Below are positions 53,769 through 64,000 of a stretch of DNA of 64,000 nt, piece by piece. The notes beneath the pieces were generated by a model, which was given only the letters and a program-made list of their open reading frames with translations, was not told where the DNA came from and did not search any database. The stretch is from Stappia stellulata DSM 5886. Its GTDB lineage: Bacteria > Pseudomonadota > Alphaproteobacteria > Rhizobiales > Stappiaceae. A program made the position numbers and the translations under genes. Each line of letters begins with the position of its first letter. Position 1 is the stretch's first letter. The stretch is taken from contig NZ_KE384083.1 of the NCBI RefSeq assembly GCF_000423705.1, positions 748,462 through 812,461 of the forward strand, given 5' to 3'.

Positions 53769-54050
53769 ATGGCCGGGAAAACACACAGCGGATCCGAGCA
53801 GGAGACGAACCGCGGCGCCATGAGAAAGACCGGGAATGCCGGTGGGGCAACAAGTCGCGGCTGGATGAACCCGGTCGGTCCCGATCCGGAACTTTATCCA
53901 GACCCCAGCCCCGCGCCAGAGTCCCCGCCGGCAAGCGGAACCCCGCCGGTGGCGTCAGAGCCGGCGAATGTCGGGTCCGGGACCGCCAATGTCGGGTCGG
54001 ATAGCGCGGATGTCGGCTCCGGCACGTCCAAATCCCCGAAGGGGGAGTAA
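53769..54050 (+). CDS. Small disordered protein with seven-residue repeats
   Basis: A possible 93-aa protein of unknown function. It is polar and Gly/Ser/Pro-rich, with a PDPELYPDPSPAPESPP stretch and three C-terminal seven-residue repeats (ANVGSGT, ANVGSDS, ADVGSGT). GGGA lies just before ATG 53769, and the frame continues upstream to 53640 without a clear start signal. It is divergent from the RND adaptor and convergent with hslO. Whether it is translated is uncertain. Confidence 0.45.
   Translation: MAGKTHSGSEQETNRGAMRKTGNAGGATSRGWMNPVGPDPELYPDPSPAPESPPASGTPPVASEPANVGSGTANVGSDSADVGSGTSKSPKGE
53964..54026 (+). repeat. Three tandem 21-bp repeats
   Basis: Units at 53964-53984, 53985-54005 and 54006-54026 begin GCGAATGTCGGG, GCCAATGTCGGG and GCGGATGTCGGC. 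Each encodes seven residues of the small protein, so the frame is kept if units are gained or lost. Confidence 0.65.
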
Positions 54051-54061
54051 GGCCGCGCGCC

Positions 54062-55047
54062 TCAAACCTCGTCGGCGTCGTAGTGGTAATGCGTGTTGCA
54101 GAAGCGGCAGGTGACCTCGATGCGGCCATCGACGGTCATGTCGTCGCGCTCGTCCTGGGAAAAGCCCTTCAGCATCGCGCGAATGCGCTTGTCGGAACAG
54201 CGGCAGCGGTCCGCAATCGGCTGCGACGCGAAAATGCGCACGCCACGCTCGTGGAACAGGCGGAACAGCATGCGTTCGGCCGTCATCTCCGGATCGCTCA
54301 ACTCGTCGTCGCGCACGGTTTCCATCAGCGCGCGCGTCTCCCGCCAGGCGTCGTCCTCGTCCACTTCGTGGAATTCGGCGCCCTCCGGCGCATCGCCGGG
54401 GTGAAGGTCCGGCTGACGCATGCGTTCCGGCGCCTCGGGCAGGAACTGCGCCAAAATGCCGCCGGCGACCCAGGAGCGCCGCGGCGCCGCCCCGGGCTCG
54501 CGCTCCAGCACTTCGCCAACGGCGAGCCGCACCGCCGTCGGGATCTGCTCCGACTGTGCAAAATACTGATGCGCCACCTCTTCCAGCGACGTGCCGTCGA
54601 GGGCGACGATGCCCTGATAGCGGTTCATTGCCGCGCCCTGATCGATGGTCATTGCCAGATGACCGGCGCCCATCAGCGACGCCGGATCGGCCTCGCCGCG
54701 CGCCTGGGCGCCCGCCACGGCCTCCTCGTCGAATTGCGCACAGGCACGCAGCCCGTCGGGCGTGTCGAAATCCACGACAAGCATGGAGACCGGACCGTCG
54801 GACGTCGTCTGCAGGGTGAAACGCCCGTCGAACTTCAAGGATGTGCCAAGCAGCGTCACCAGCGTCGCCGCCTCGGCCAGAAGCCGCGACACCGGCTCGG
54901 GATAGGCGTGGCGTTGCAGGATCTGGTCGAGCACCGGACCGAGCAGCACCGCGCGGCCGCGCGTGTCGAGCGGCTCCACCGCGAAGGGCAGAACGGCATC
55001 GCGCCCGGCCGGTTCAAGACCCTGGCGCGTCAGTTCGTCTTCGACAC

Positions 55048-55051
<4 letters not shown>
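54062..55051 (-). CDS. hslO: Hsp33 redox-regulated chaperone
   Basis: This 329-aa protein is activated by oxidation to hold unfolding proteins. The four zinc-binding Cys are visible near the C-terminus: CRCSDKR (CxC) and [12 protein letters not shown] (CxxC). N-terminal chaperone-domain motifs include [20 protein letters not shown] and [15 protein letters not shown] 55051 overlaps the argF stop by 4 bp, the typical argD-argF-hslO order in rhizobia. Confidence 0.96.
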
Positions 55052-55979
<928 letters not shown>

Positions 55980-55983
<4 letters not shown>

Positions 55984-57179
55984 TCGGCCGCTCCCCGTTG
56001 CAGTTCGCTGTCCATGGCATCGGCGGCGGCATCGATCCGGTGGACCGCCTCCTCAAGCTCTTCGGCGGTGATTGTAAGTGGCGGCATGATGCGCAGCACG
56101 TTTTCGCCCGCACCGACCGCAAGCACATTGTTGTCGCGGAAGTGCCGCAGGACGTCGACATTCGGCGCCCGGCACTTGAGGCCCAGCATCAGGCCCTTGC
56201 CGCGGATCTCCTCGAAGACGTCCGGATGGCGGTCGACCACGCCGGCAAGCTTCTGCTTCAGCAAGAGCGCCTTGTCCTGAACGCCCTGAAGGAACCCGTC
56301 CGCGAGCACGACATCCAGCACGGCATTGCCAACAGCCATGGCGAGCGGATTGCCGCCATAGGTCGTGCCATGCGTGCCGGCAACCATTCCGTCGGCGGCC
56401 GCCTCGGTCGAAAGACAGGCACCGAGCGGAAAGCCCCCGCCAATTCCCTTCGCGATTGCCATGATGTCGGGTGCCATCCCCGCCCATTCATGGGCGAACA
56501 GCTTGCCCGTACGCCCGACGCCGGTCTGCACCTCGTCGAAAATCAGCAGGATGCCCGCCTCGTCGCAAAGCTCGCGCAACCCGCGCAAACACTCCGTCGG
56601 CAGCGGGCGAATGCCGCCCTCGCCCTGGATCGGCTCGACCAGGATCGCAGCGGTGTGCTCGTCCACGGCCGCGCGCAAGGCATCGTGATCGCCGAAGGGC
56701 ACCTGGACGAAGCCCGGCGCCTTGGGGCCGAAACCCTCAAGATACTTTTCCTGCCCGCCGGCGGCGATGGTCGCAAGCGTGCGGCCGTGGAAGGCGCCTT
56801 CCACGGTGACGATATTCACCCGCTCCGGCTGGCCGTTCACGTAGAAATGCCGGCGCGCGGTCTTGATGGCGCATTCGAGCGCCTCCGCACCGGAGTTGGT
56901 GCAGAACACCCGATCGGCGAAGGTCGCGTCGGTGAGCTTTTTCGCGAAGGCCTCCTGGCCCTCGATGCCGTAGAGGTTGGAGACGTGCCAGAGCTTGTCG
57001 GCCTGCGTCTTCAGTGCCTCCACCAGCGCAGGGTGACTGTGGCCCAGCGAATTGACGGCAATGCCGGCGGCACAATCGAGGAATCGTCGGCCATCGGCGG
57101 TCTCCAGCCACACACCTTCGCCGCGCACGAACGACAGGTCCGCGCGGTTGTAGGTCTGATAGAGCGAAGTCTCCACCAT
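55980..57179 (-). CDS. argD: Acetylornithine aminotransferase
   Basis: This 399-aa PLP class-III aminotransferase of arginine synthesis may also act on succinyldiaminopimelate in lysine synthesis. Features: [46 protein letters not shown] and PLP Lys244 in [22 protein letters not shown] precedes ATG 57179. It is the first gene of argD-argF-hslO. Confidence 0.97.
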
Positions 57180-57645
57180 GTCCGTCTCGCCTTCAGCTGG
57201 GGTTGCCGGCGCCTGCCTGGCTGCCCTACACCCGGTTTCGCCGCCGCCACGATGCTGCATCCGGGATTTCGGTCGACAAACGCGCCCTCCGGAAAGCAGA
57301 GTGCCGCCCACGAGAGGCGGCACCACGACGACAGGTCGTTATACACCCGCGCCGGGCGGAAAAGTCAACGTGCTTGGCGCTTTGGCGGAAAACGATCCGC
57401 CGGGCGTCTAAAACCCGCGATCACCGGTTTGTTGGGGAAAACCGAAGCTATCCCCAAGTGAATCGGCGCGAAGCCTTGCGAAGAAAACCCGGCATATTGT
57501 AGTTTTCAAGTTAAGAAATACGACATCTCGTGTGCTTGACTCACTTTAGCCTCAAAATCCGGCGAAGAGCAGGACGCCTCTAAGGCGTGCCGATAACCGG
57601 ATATTAACCAGATGTCGGGTCTCGAACCAAGACGGAGTGTGCCGC
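57180..57645. other. Divergent intergenic region between argD and gcrA
   Basis: This 466-bp region has no gene. It holds an argD promoter candidate (57338-57368), two GANTC sites (57461-57465 and 57538-57542), an AT-rich stretch at about 57494-57560 likely to contain the gcrA promoter, and a small inverted repeat ACGCCT/AGGCGT at 57574-57588 in the gcrA leader. Confidence 0.55.
57338..57368 (-). promoter_or_regulatory. Candidate argD promoter
   Basis: On the reverse strand TTGACT (57368-57363) and TATAAC (57343-57338) match both hexamers well, but the spacing is 19 bp, two longer than ideal. Confidence 0.4.
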
Positions 57646-58197
57646 ATGTCCTGGACAAGCGAACGTGTCGACCTGTTGAAGAAGCTGTGGGGCGACGGAT
57701 TGAGCGCCAGCCAGATCGCGGCCGAACTTGGCGGGGTCACGCGCAATGCGGTGATCGGCAAGGTCCATCGTCTGGGTCTCTCCGGACGTGCCAAGACCCA
57801 GGCCTCCGCGTCGCAGAAATCCCGCAAGACCGCGAAGCCCGCCGCGCCGGACGCGCAACCGCAGACCGAGGTGCCGCAGTCGCCGATGCCGCAGAGCATC
57901 GGTGCGACAGCGCTCAAGGCGGAGACCGCCCCGGCGGCCGCGCCCGCACCGAAGAGCCAGCCTGTCGCGGAGCTTGTCCCCATCGCCAAGCGCGCCACGA
58001 TCCTGACGCTGACAGAGCGCACCTGCAAGTGGCCGATCGGCGACCCGACGAGCGACGACTTCTACTTCTGCGGTCATGCCTCGAACCCGGGCGTTCCCTA
58101 TTGCGCGCATCATTGCCGCATCGCCTATCAGCCGGCGAGCGACCGCCGCCGCACCCAGAACAGCAACCAGAACCAGCGCGCGGTGGCCACGGGCTGA
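57646..58197 (+). CDS. gcrA: GcrA cell-cycle regulator
   Basis: This 183-aa GcrA protein works with sigma-70 RNA polymerase at promoters carrying CcrM-methylated GANTC sites. The N-terminal helix-turn-helix (LWGDGLSASQIAAELGGVTRNAVIGKVHRLGL) is family-defining in its parts ASQIAAELGG and RNAVIGKVHRLGL. An Ala/Pro/Gln-rich linker follows, and the C-terminal sigma-binding domain has CKWPIGDP, YFCGH and YCAHHCRIAYQP. GGAG nine bases before ATG 57646 supports the start. Confidence 0.97.
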   Translation: MSWTSERVDLLKKLWGDGLSASQIAAELGGVTRNAVIGKVHRLGLSGRAKTQASASQKSRKTAKPAAPDAQPQTEVPQSPMPQSIGATALKAETAPAAAPAPKSQPVAELVPIAKRATILTLTERTCKWPIGDPTSDDFYFCGHASNPGVPYCAHHCRIAYQPASDRRRTQNSNQNQRAVATG

Positions 58198-58232
58198 CAA
58201 GGGTCGGCGCAACGCCGCACGTCACCGGCAAG

Positions 58233-58267
58233 AAAAGGCCCGCACCGATCCCGGCGCGGGCCTTTTT
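58233..58267 (+). terminator. Rho-independent terminator after gcrA
   Basis: AAAAGGCCCGC (58233-58243) pairs with GCGGGCC (58256-58262) followed by TTTTT, a classic stem and T run 35 bp after the gcrA stop. Confidence 0.85.
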
Positions 58268-58293
58268 CGTTTTCGTCTCGGGTGCGGCAACGG

Positions 58294-58331
58294 TAAAAAA
58301 CCATCCCGCGCCTTCGCGCCCGGTGCGGGAT
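58294..58331 (-). terminator. Rho-independent terminator after phoB
   Basis: On the reverse strand ATCCCGC and GCGGGAT pair (arms at 58325-58331 and 58303-58309) and are followed by GGTTTTTT. It directly abuts the phoB stop codon. Confidence 0.8.
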
Positions 58332-59029
58332 CAGGACGCGATGGCGAACTGGTCGTTGAACGCGTAGCCGGCACCGCGGACCGTGCGGATCGGGTCGGCC
58401 ATCCGGCCGCGGTTGATGGCCTTGCGCAGACGCCCGACGTGGACATCCACGGTCCGCTCGTCGACATAGACATCGTGGCCCCAGACGCCGTCGAGAAGCT
58501 GCTCGCGGGAATAGACCCGCCCCGGCGAAGTCATCAGAAACTCCAGCAAGCGGAATTCCGTCGGCCCGAGATGGATTTCACGACCCGCGCGGCGCACCCG
58601 GTGGGTCTCGCGGTCAAGCTCGAGATCGCCGGAACGCAGCTGCGAGGACACGACTTCCGGCTTGGCGCGACGCAGCATCGCGCGCACCCGCGCCATCAGC
58701 TCGGGGATCGAGAAAGGCTTCACGACATAATCGTCCGCGCCGGTGGCAAGACCGCGAATGCGTTCCTGCTCCTCGCCGCGCGCCGTCAGCATGATGACGG
58801 GAAGCCGCTCGGTCTCCGGCCGGGCACGCAGCCGGCGGCACAGCTCGATGCCGGACAGGCCCGGCAGCATCCAGTCCAGAAGCAGGAGATCGGGCTGCTG
58901 CTCGCGCAACAGCAGCTCCGCCTCGTCGCCGCGCATGCAGGTGTCGACCGAATAGCCTTCGGCCTCCAGATTGTAGCGCAGCATCATGATGAGAGGTTCC
59001 TCGTCCTCGACAATAAGAACCTTTGGCAT
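58331..59029 (-). CDS. phoB: Phosphate regulon response regulator
   Basis: This 232-aa OmpR-family response regulator has receiver-domain phospho-acceptor Asp52 in LLLLDWMLPG, switch Thr in MLTARGEEQ and Lys104 in VVKPFS. The winged-helix DNA-binding domain has GPTEFRLLEFLMTSPGRV and DVHVGRLRKAI. It binds Pho boxes to activate phosphate-starvation genes. It is the last gene of pst-phoU-phoB. The sensor kinase PhoR is not in this window. Confidence 0.96.
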   Translation of the reverse strand: MPKVLIVEDEEPLIMMLRYNLEAEGYSVDTCMRGDEAELLLREQQPDLLLLDWMLPGLSGIELCRRLRARPETERLPVIMLTARGEEQERIRGLATGADDYVVKPFSIPELMARVRAMLRRAKPEVVSSQLRSGDLELDRETHRVRRAGREIHLGPTEFRLLEFLMTSPGRVYSREQLLDGVWGHDVYVDERTVDVHVGRLRKAINRGRMADPIRTVRGAGYAFNDQFAIAS

Positions 59030-59067
59030 TTGCGATACCCTCGTCTTGCTTCTTCAGGCATCGCGCA

Positions 59068-59778
59068 TCAGGACGCGACGCCGGTCTCCACGCCGGTTTC
59101 GTCGAGCTTGTGGCGCTCGTCCGCCGGCTGCACGCCGGTCGACATGTAGATGACGTTTTCCGCGATGTTGGTCGCATGGTCGCCGATCCGCTCGATGTTC
59201 TTGGCGCAGAACAGCAGATGGGCGCAGATGGAGATCTGACGGGGGTCCTCCATCATGTAGGTGAGCAATTCGCGGAAAATCGAGGTGTAGAGCGCATCGA
59301 CCTCGTCGTCGCGCTCGCGCACATTCGCCGCCGACCCGGTGTCGCGATTGGCATAGGCGTCCAGCACGGCCTTGAGCTGCTCTTGCGCGAGTTCGCTCAT
59401 GTGCTCGACGCCAAGTGCGAACTTCTTGCTGTCGAAGGAACCCTCGATGGCGATCACCCGCTTGGCGATGTTCTTCGCCAGATCCCCGACCCGTTCCAGG
59501 TCGTTGGAAATGCGCATTGCGGCAATGACGTCGCGCAGATCCTGTGCCACCGGCTGGCGGCGGGCGATGATCAGGATGGCCTGCTCCTCGACTTCGAACT
59601 GCAGCGCGTCGACACGTTTGTCCTGCGCGATGACCTTGCGGGCCAGCTCCTTGTCCATGCGGATCAGCGCCGAAATCGCGTCGGTCAGCATGACCTCGGA
59701 CAGGCCGCCCATTTCCGAGACGCGGCCGGCGACGGATTTAAGCTCGTCGTCGAAGGATGTAACTGTATGGTTCGGCAT
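59068..59778 (-). CDS. phoU: Phosphate transport regulator PhoU
   Basis: This 236-aa protein has two repeated three-helix PhoU domains with metal-binding acidic motifs (DDELKSVAGRVSEMGG, then DNDLERVGDLAKNIAKR-like in the middle as ISNDLERVGDLAKN, and IERIGDHATNIAE). It dampens Pst uptake and PhoR signalling. ATG 59778 has GGAGA upstream; the frame extends slightly further. It lies between pstB and phoB. Confidence 0.96.
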   Translation of the reverse strand: MPNHTVTSFDDELKSVAGRVSEMGGLSEVMLTDAISALIRMDKELARKVIAQDKRVDALQFEVEEQAILIIARRQPVAQDLRDVIAAMRISNDLERVGDLAKNIAKRVIAIEGSFDSKKFALGVEHMSELAQEQLKAVLDAYANRDTGSAANVRERDDEVDALYTSIFRELLTYMMEDPRQISICAHLLFCAKNIERIGDHATNIAENVIYMSTGVQPADERHKLDETGVETGVAS

Positions 59779-59839
59779 CTTGAATCTCCATTGCGGCACG
59801 CTTGCGAACCGGCGGCGACAGGTCGCGTTGGCGCAACCG

Positions 59840-60636
<797 letters not shown>

Positions 60637-60650
60637 GGCTTGCACTTTCC

Positions 60651-61994
60651 TTACCAGCGCCGCTCGAAGCGGCGACGCAGAATGATCGCGATAATGTTCA
60701 TCGTCATCAAGAACAGCAGCAGAATAATGATGCCGCCCCAGGCCCGCTCATAGAAGGCGGGATCGGCGCGTTTCGCCCATTCATAGATCTGGGCGGGCAT
60801 CGCGGAGTTCGGATCGAGGAAACCGGCGGCAACCCCGTCCGGCACGTTGGAGGCGATGAAGCCGACCATGCCGATCAGAAGCAACGGCGCCGTCTCGCCC
60901 AGCGCCTGGGCAAGGCCGATGATCGTGCCGGTGAGAATGCCGGGCATCGCCAGCGGCAGCACGTGGTGAAACACCGATTGCATCTTGGAGGCGCCGACCC
61001 CAAGGGCTGCATTGCGGATCGACGGCGGCACCGACTTCAGCGACGCGCGGGTGGAGATGATGATCGTCGGCAGCGTCATCAGCGTGAGCACGAGCCCGCC
61101 AACCAGAGGCGCGGACTGCGGCAGATGCGCGAACTGGATGAAAGCGGCAAGACCAAGGATACCGAAGACGATGGAGGGAACCGCCGCGAGATTGGAAATG
61201 TTCACCTCGATCAGGTCGGTGAAGCGGTTCTTGGGTGCGAATTCCTCCAGATAGATGGAGGCGGCCACGCCGATCGGCAGCGACAGGACAAGCACCACCA
61301 GCATCATGAAGAAGGAACCGATCATCGACACGCCGATGCCCGCCTGTTCGGGGCGGCTGTCGGAGGCATCGGCGCCGAAGATGAACTGCCAGTTGAAGCG
61401 CTTCTGCAGGATGCCGGCGGCGTTCAGCCGGTCGACAATGTCAAGATGCGACGCATCGAGGTTCTTGTCGTTGACCAGATCCGCACGGGTCACCCGCCCC
61501 TTCAGGTAGCCGTCGACACGCGAGGACGCCAGAAGGTCGAACGTGTGGGTCGTGCCGATGCTTTCGGGATTGGCGAGCACGAAGTCGCGCACGCTCGCCG
61601 CCGCGCCCGAGGACATCATCTTGTCCAGGTCCTTCGCCGACATGTCGGTCTCGACGCCCGCCGACGACAGGACATTGGCAAAGGCCTTGCCGATGATGGC
61701 ACGGTACTTGGACGTCTTGACGATGGACTTTTCAGCCGCCTCGATCTCGGTCTTTTCCAGCGGAACCGGGATTGTGATGAAGGTCTGGGTGAAGGCCGAG
61801 GTGCCGTTCGACAGGATCGTCGCGAGAAGCGCGACGAGGAACAACAGCCCGATGCCCACGGCCGACAGGCCGTAGATCTTGAAGCGGGTCTCGGCGGCAT
61901 TGCGCTTGCGGGTCAGGGCATCGACCTGAAGAAGCGACCCCTTGCGGGCAGGCGTCGCGCCTGCGCGCCCGGTCGGTGCTGTCGTGTCGGTCAT
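60651..61994 (-). CDS. pstA: Phosphate ABC transporter permease PstA
   Basis: This 447-aa inner-membrane permease has an N-terminal helix ([21 protein letters not shown]), a long periplasmic DUF3333-type region (residues about 65-215), and then five membrane segments with the transport signature ([36 protein letters not shown]). It forms the channel with PstC. Start overlaps the pstC stop by 4 bp (ATGA). Long N-terminal extensions are usual in alphaproteobacterial PstA. Confidence 0.96.
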   Translation of the reverse strand: MTDTTAPTGRAGATPARKGSLLQVDALTRKRNAAETRFKIYGLSAVGIGLLFLVALLATILSNGTSAFTQTFITIPVPLEKTEIEAAEKSIVKTSKYRAIIGKAFANVLSSAGVETDMSAKDLDKMMSSGAAASVRDFVLANPESIGTTHTFDLLASSRVDGYLKGRVTRADLVNDKNLDASHLDIVDRLNAAGILQKRFNWQFIFGADASDSRPEQAGIGVSMIGSFFMMLVVLVLSLPIGVAASIYLEEFAPKNRFTDLIEVNISNLAAVPSIVFGILGLAAFIQFAHLPQSAPLVGGLVLTLMTLPTIIISTRASLKSVPPSIRNAALGVGASKMQSVFHHVLPLAMPGILTGTIIGLAQALGETAPLLLIGMVGFIASNVPDGVAAGFLDPNSAMPAQIYEWAKRADPAFYERAWGGIIILLLFLMTMNIIAIILRRRFERRW

Positions 61995-63460
61995 TCGTAC
62001 TGTTCCCGATATTTGCGCACGATGTAGAGGGCGATCACATTGAGGCCCAGCGTGATGACAAAAAGCGTCATGCCGAGCGCGAAGGCGACCAGCGCCTCCG
62101 GCGAGGCAAAGTCGGCATCGCCCGTCAGCTGGCTGACGATCTTGGCGGTGACCGTGGTCATCGCCTCGAAGGGATTGAGGCTCAGCCGTGCCGCCGCGCC
62201 GGCGCCGAGCACCACGATCATGGTCTCGCCGATCGCGCGCGAGCCCGCCAGCAGGATCGCGCCGACGATACCGGGCAGCGCGGCCGGCAGGATCACCTGT
62301 TTCACCGTTTCGGAATGGGTGGCGCCCAGACCCAGCGAACCGTCGCGCATCGACTGCGGCACGGCGTTGATGATGTCATCCGAAAGCGAGCTGACAAAGG
62401 GAATGAGCATGATGCCCATCACCAGACCGGCCGTCATGACAGCGGTACCGCCGCCCATCCAGCCGACCCCGAGAAGGCCGCCGTCGCCGAAGATGTCGAC
62501 AAGCAGCGGGCCGACGGTCAGCAGAGCGAAGAGACCGTAGACAATCGTGGGAATGCCCGCGAGCACCTCAAGCAGCGGCTTGGCGACCGCACGCACCGCC
62601 GGCCCGGCGTATTCCGACAGGTAGATCGCGGCAAACAGGCCGATGGGCACGGACACCGCGAGCGCAATGAAGGAGATGTAGAGCGTCGCCCAGAGCAGCG
62701 GCAGGATGCCGAGCTCGGAACCGCCGCCGAAGCTCGGGCTCCAGGTCAGCCCGAAGAAGAAATCCCACGCCGGATACAGGCTGAAGAACTCGACCGTGTT
62801 GAAGATCAGCGACAGGATGATGCCGACGGTCGTCAGGATGGCAATGGAGGCGGCGAGGATCAGGATCCAGCGCACGACCGCCTCGACCGCGTTGCGCGCC
62901 CGAAATGCGCTGTCGGTGCGTTTGTAGACGAAGGTCAATCCGGCAAGCGCCGCCGCGACGACCGCAAGCGTGCGCAACAGGTCGCCCGTCGAGGCCATCG
63001 ACCGGTAGCGCTGCGCGGCCTGCAGCGTTTCCGAGGTCACATCCGAGCCGAGCGCAACGCCGACCTCGCCAAGGCGCTCCCTGACGTCGGTGAATTCCGT
63101 GCGGATCGATGCAGCCTGCTCGTCGCTCATGACGCCGGCGCCGACCGCAAGGTTCAGCCCTTCTGCCACGCGCTCCACGTCGCTCATGACGAGGCCCAGC
63201 GAACTTTCCGCCGCCGCGCGGTCGGAGATCATCGCCGAAACCTGATTGTCGATCACGACGCTTTGGGCGGGAAGCCACAACAAAAGCACGAGAGCCGCAG
63301 GCAGAAGCGCCACCAGAAACCCGAACCAGCCGTAGTAGTTCGGCAGCGAATGAAGCTTGCGCGCATCCCCGCCCGCACTTGCGATTGCCTTGCCGCGGCC
63401 AAGCACATAGCCGGCGACAGACAAGGCCAGAAGAACGAAAACCAATATTGGCAGGGACAT
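61991..63460 (-). CDS. pstC: Phosphate ABC transporter permease PstC
   Basis: This 489-aa inner-membrane permease has two N-terminal helices and an intervening region (about residues 65-165) typical of the long alphaproteobacterial form. Six core segments follow with the transport signature (GSLGLGATHSETVKQVILP and LAGSRAIGETMIVVLGAG). It partners PstA. A hairpin and T run lie between it and pstS. Confidence 0.96.
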   Translation of the reverse strand: MSLPILVFVLLALSVAGYVLGRGKAIASAGGDARKLHSLPNYYGWFGFLVALLPAALVLLLWLPAQSVVIDNQVSAMISDRAAAESSLGLVMSDVERVAEGLNLAVGAGVMSDEQAASIRTEFTDVRERLGEVGVALGSDVTSETLQAAQRYRSMASTGDLLRTLAVVAAALAGLTFVYKRTDSAFRARNAVEAVVRWILILAASIAILTTVGIILSLIFNTVEFFSLYPAWDFFFGLTWSPSFGGGSELGILPLLWATLYISFIALAVSVPIGLFAAIYLSEYAGPAVRAVAKPLLEVLAGIPTIVYGLFALLTVGPLLVDIFGDGGLLGVGWMGGGTAVMTAGLVMGIMLIPFVSSLSDDIINAVPQSMRDGSLGLGATHSETVKQVILPAALPGIVGAILLAGSRAIGETMIVVLGAGAAARLSLNPFEAMTTVTAKIVSQLTGDADFASPEALVAFALGMTLFVITLGLNVIALYIVRKYREQYE

Positions 63461-63480
63461 GACACCCGATCCGGTCTGCG

Positions 63481-63517
63481 AAAAAACAAGGAAGGGCGGC
63501 GGGGAGCCGCCGCCCTT
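63481..63517 (-). terminator. Terminator/attenuator between pstS and pstC
   Basis: AAGGGCGGCGG (63492-63502) and CCGCCGCCCTT (63507-63517) form an 11-bp perfect stem; on the reverse strand it is followed by CCTTGTTTTTT. It would make pstS mRNA more abundant than the downstream pst genes. Confidence 0.8.
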
Positions 63518-63534
63518 CGGTCGAACCCGTGGGC

Positions 63535-64000
63535 TTAGTTACCCATCGTGGCTTCGTTCGCAACCGCTTCCTGCGTCTCGGCCAGCTCCGGATCGGCGAC
63601 CAGACCGTACTGCGACAGCGGGCCGTCGGGACCTGCGATCTCGTCGGAGACGAAGAACTGCGCGTACTCCTTGAGACCCGGGATCACGCCGATGTGGGCC
63701 TTCTTGACGTAGAAGTACAGCGGACGGGACACGGGATACTCGCCGGTCGAGATCGTCTCGGTCGTCGGGTTGACGCCGGACATGGTCGCGACCTGCAGCT
63801 TGTCGGTGTTGTTCTCGTAGAACGCCAGACCGAACACGCCGATGCCGTCCTTGTTGGCGTCGATGCGCGCCAGCGTCTCGGTGTAGTCGCCGTCGATGTC
63901 GACGGAAACACCATCGGTGCGCACGGAGATGCAGGCGTCCTCGGCGTCATCTTCGCTCATGCCGGCGTCGATCATCGCCTTCATGGCGCCCGTTTCCTCG
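63535..64000 (-). CDS. pstS: Phosphate-binding protein PstS, C-terminal part (cut by window edge)
   Basis: The frame is open to base 64000, so the N-terminus and signal peptide lie outside the window. The visible 154 residues have PstS-type features: DAEDACISVRTDGVSVDI, IGVFGLAFYENN and TGEYPVSRPLYFYVK. It captures phosphate in the periplasm for PstCAB. It is the first gene of the operon visible here; any Pho box would lie beyond the edge. Confidence 0.93.
   Translation of the reverse strand, partial: EETGAMKAMIDAGMSEDDAEDACISVRTDGVSVDIDGDYTETLARIDANKDGIGVFGLAFYENNTDKLQVATMSGVNPTTETISTGEYPVSRPLYFYVKKAHIGVIPGLKEYAQFFVSDEIAGPDGPLSQYGLVADPELAETQEAVANEATMGN

Overview
The window is a stretch of high-GC chromosome from an alphaproteobacterium, most likely of the order Hyphomicrobiales (Rhizobiales). 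The evidence is a GcrA cell-cycle regulator, a class I lysyl-tRNA synthetase, the argD-argF-hslO (Hsp33) cluster, a SAM-II riboswitch before metZ, choline genes of the choXWV/betIAB type and pstSCAB-phoU-phoB. I would not name a genus. There is no transposase, integrase, phage gene or CRISPR array, so this reads as ordinary chromosome with a few accessory genes.

Layout. 1-5551: fatty-acid oxidation genes (acyl-CoA dehydrogenase C-terminus, thiolase, multifunctional hydratase/dehydrogenase), interrupted by a reverse-strand c-di-GMP phosphodiesterase and a cupin. 5629-11979: mixed small genes (META-domain protein, DUF6460 membrane protein, histone-deacetylase-like hydrolase, NYN nuclease-like protein, a lower-GC cysteine-peptidase-like orphan, and a MarR regulator divergent from a MATE exporter with a perfect 20-bp palindrome between them). 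11989-19022: choline uptake (choXWV, reverse) divergent from betI-betA-betB, with a BetI-type operator between; together they import choline and oxidise it to glycine betaine. 19458-26666: proC, pyrD, DUF952, an S24-like regulator lacking its catalytic residues, a nuclease-fold protein, an SGNH hydrolase, lysK and a TerB-like protein. 26651-30989: two paralogous PAS-PAS-GGDEF-EAL proteins in tandem. 31248-37400: apaG, a CDP-alcohol phosphatidyltransferase, metZ under a SAM-II riboswitch plus terminator, a two-domain dCTP deaminase, DUF2161, a YigZ/IMPACT protein, a NaChBac-type sodium channel and tRNA-Gly(CCC).

37478-48597: a serine hydrolase, a YhaN-like ATPase with its SbcD/YhaO-like nuclease, a processive-type glycosyltransferase with an N-terminal domain resembling c-di-GMP-binding MshEN, an orphan periplasmic binding protein, a fatty acid hydroxylase-family membrane enzyme and an alpha/beta hydrolase. 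48618-53477: an RND efflux pump (permease and adaptor). 53769-57179: a small repeat protein, hslO, argF and argD. 57646-58197: gcrA. 58331-64000: phoB, phoU, pstB, pstA, pstC and the 3' part of pstS, all reverse, forming the phosphate uptake and regulation operon.

Points most worth a second look: an apparent one-base frameshift in pstB; the SAM-II aptamer followed by mutually exclusive hairpins before metZ; a promoter-like element plus strong terminator with no gene between them near 8.1 kb (small RNA or leader); the accessory cysteine-peptidase-like gene at 9.0 kb; the catalytically dead S24 regulator; and the glycosyltransferase with a possible c-di-GMP-binding front end. I found no convincing multi-gene system of unknown type. 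The closest candidate is the serine hydrolase/YhaN/YhaO cluster at 37.5-43.8 kb.
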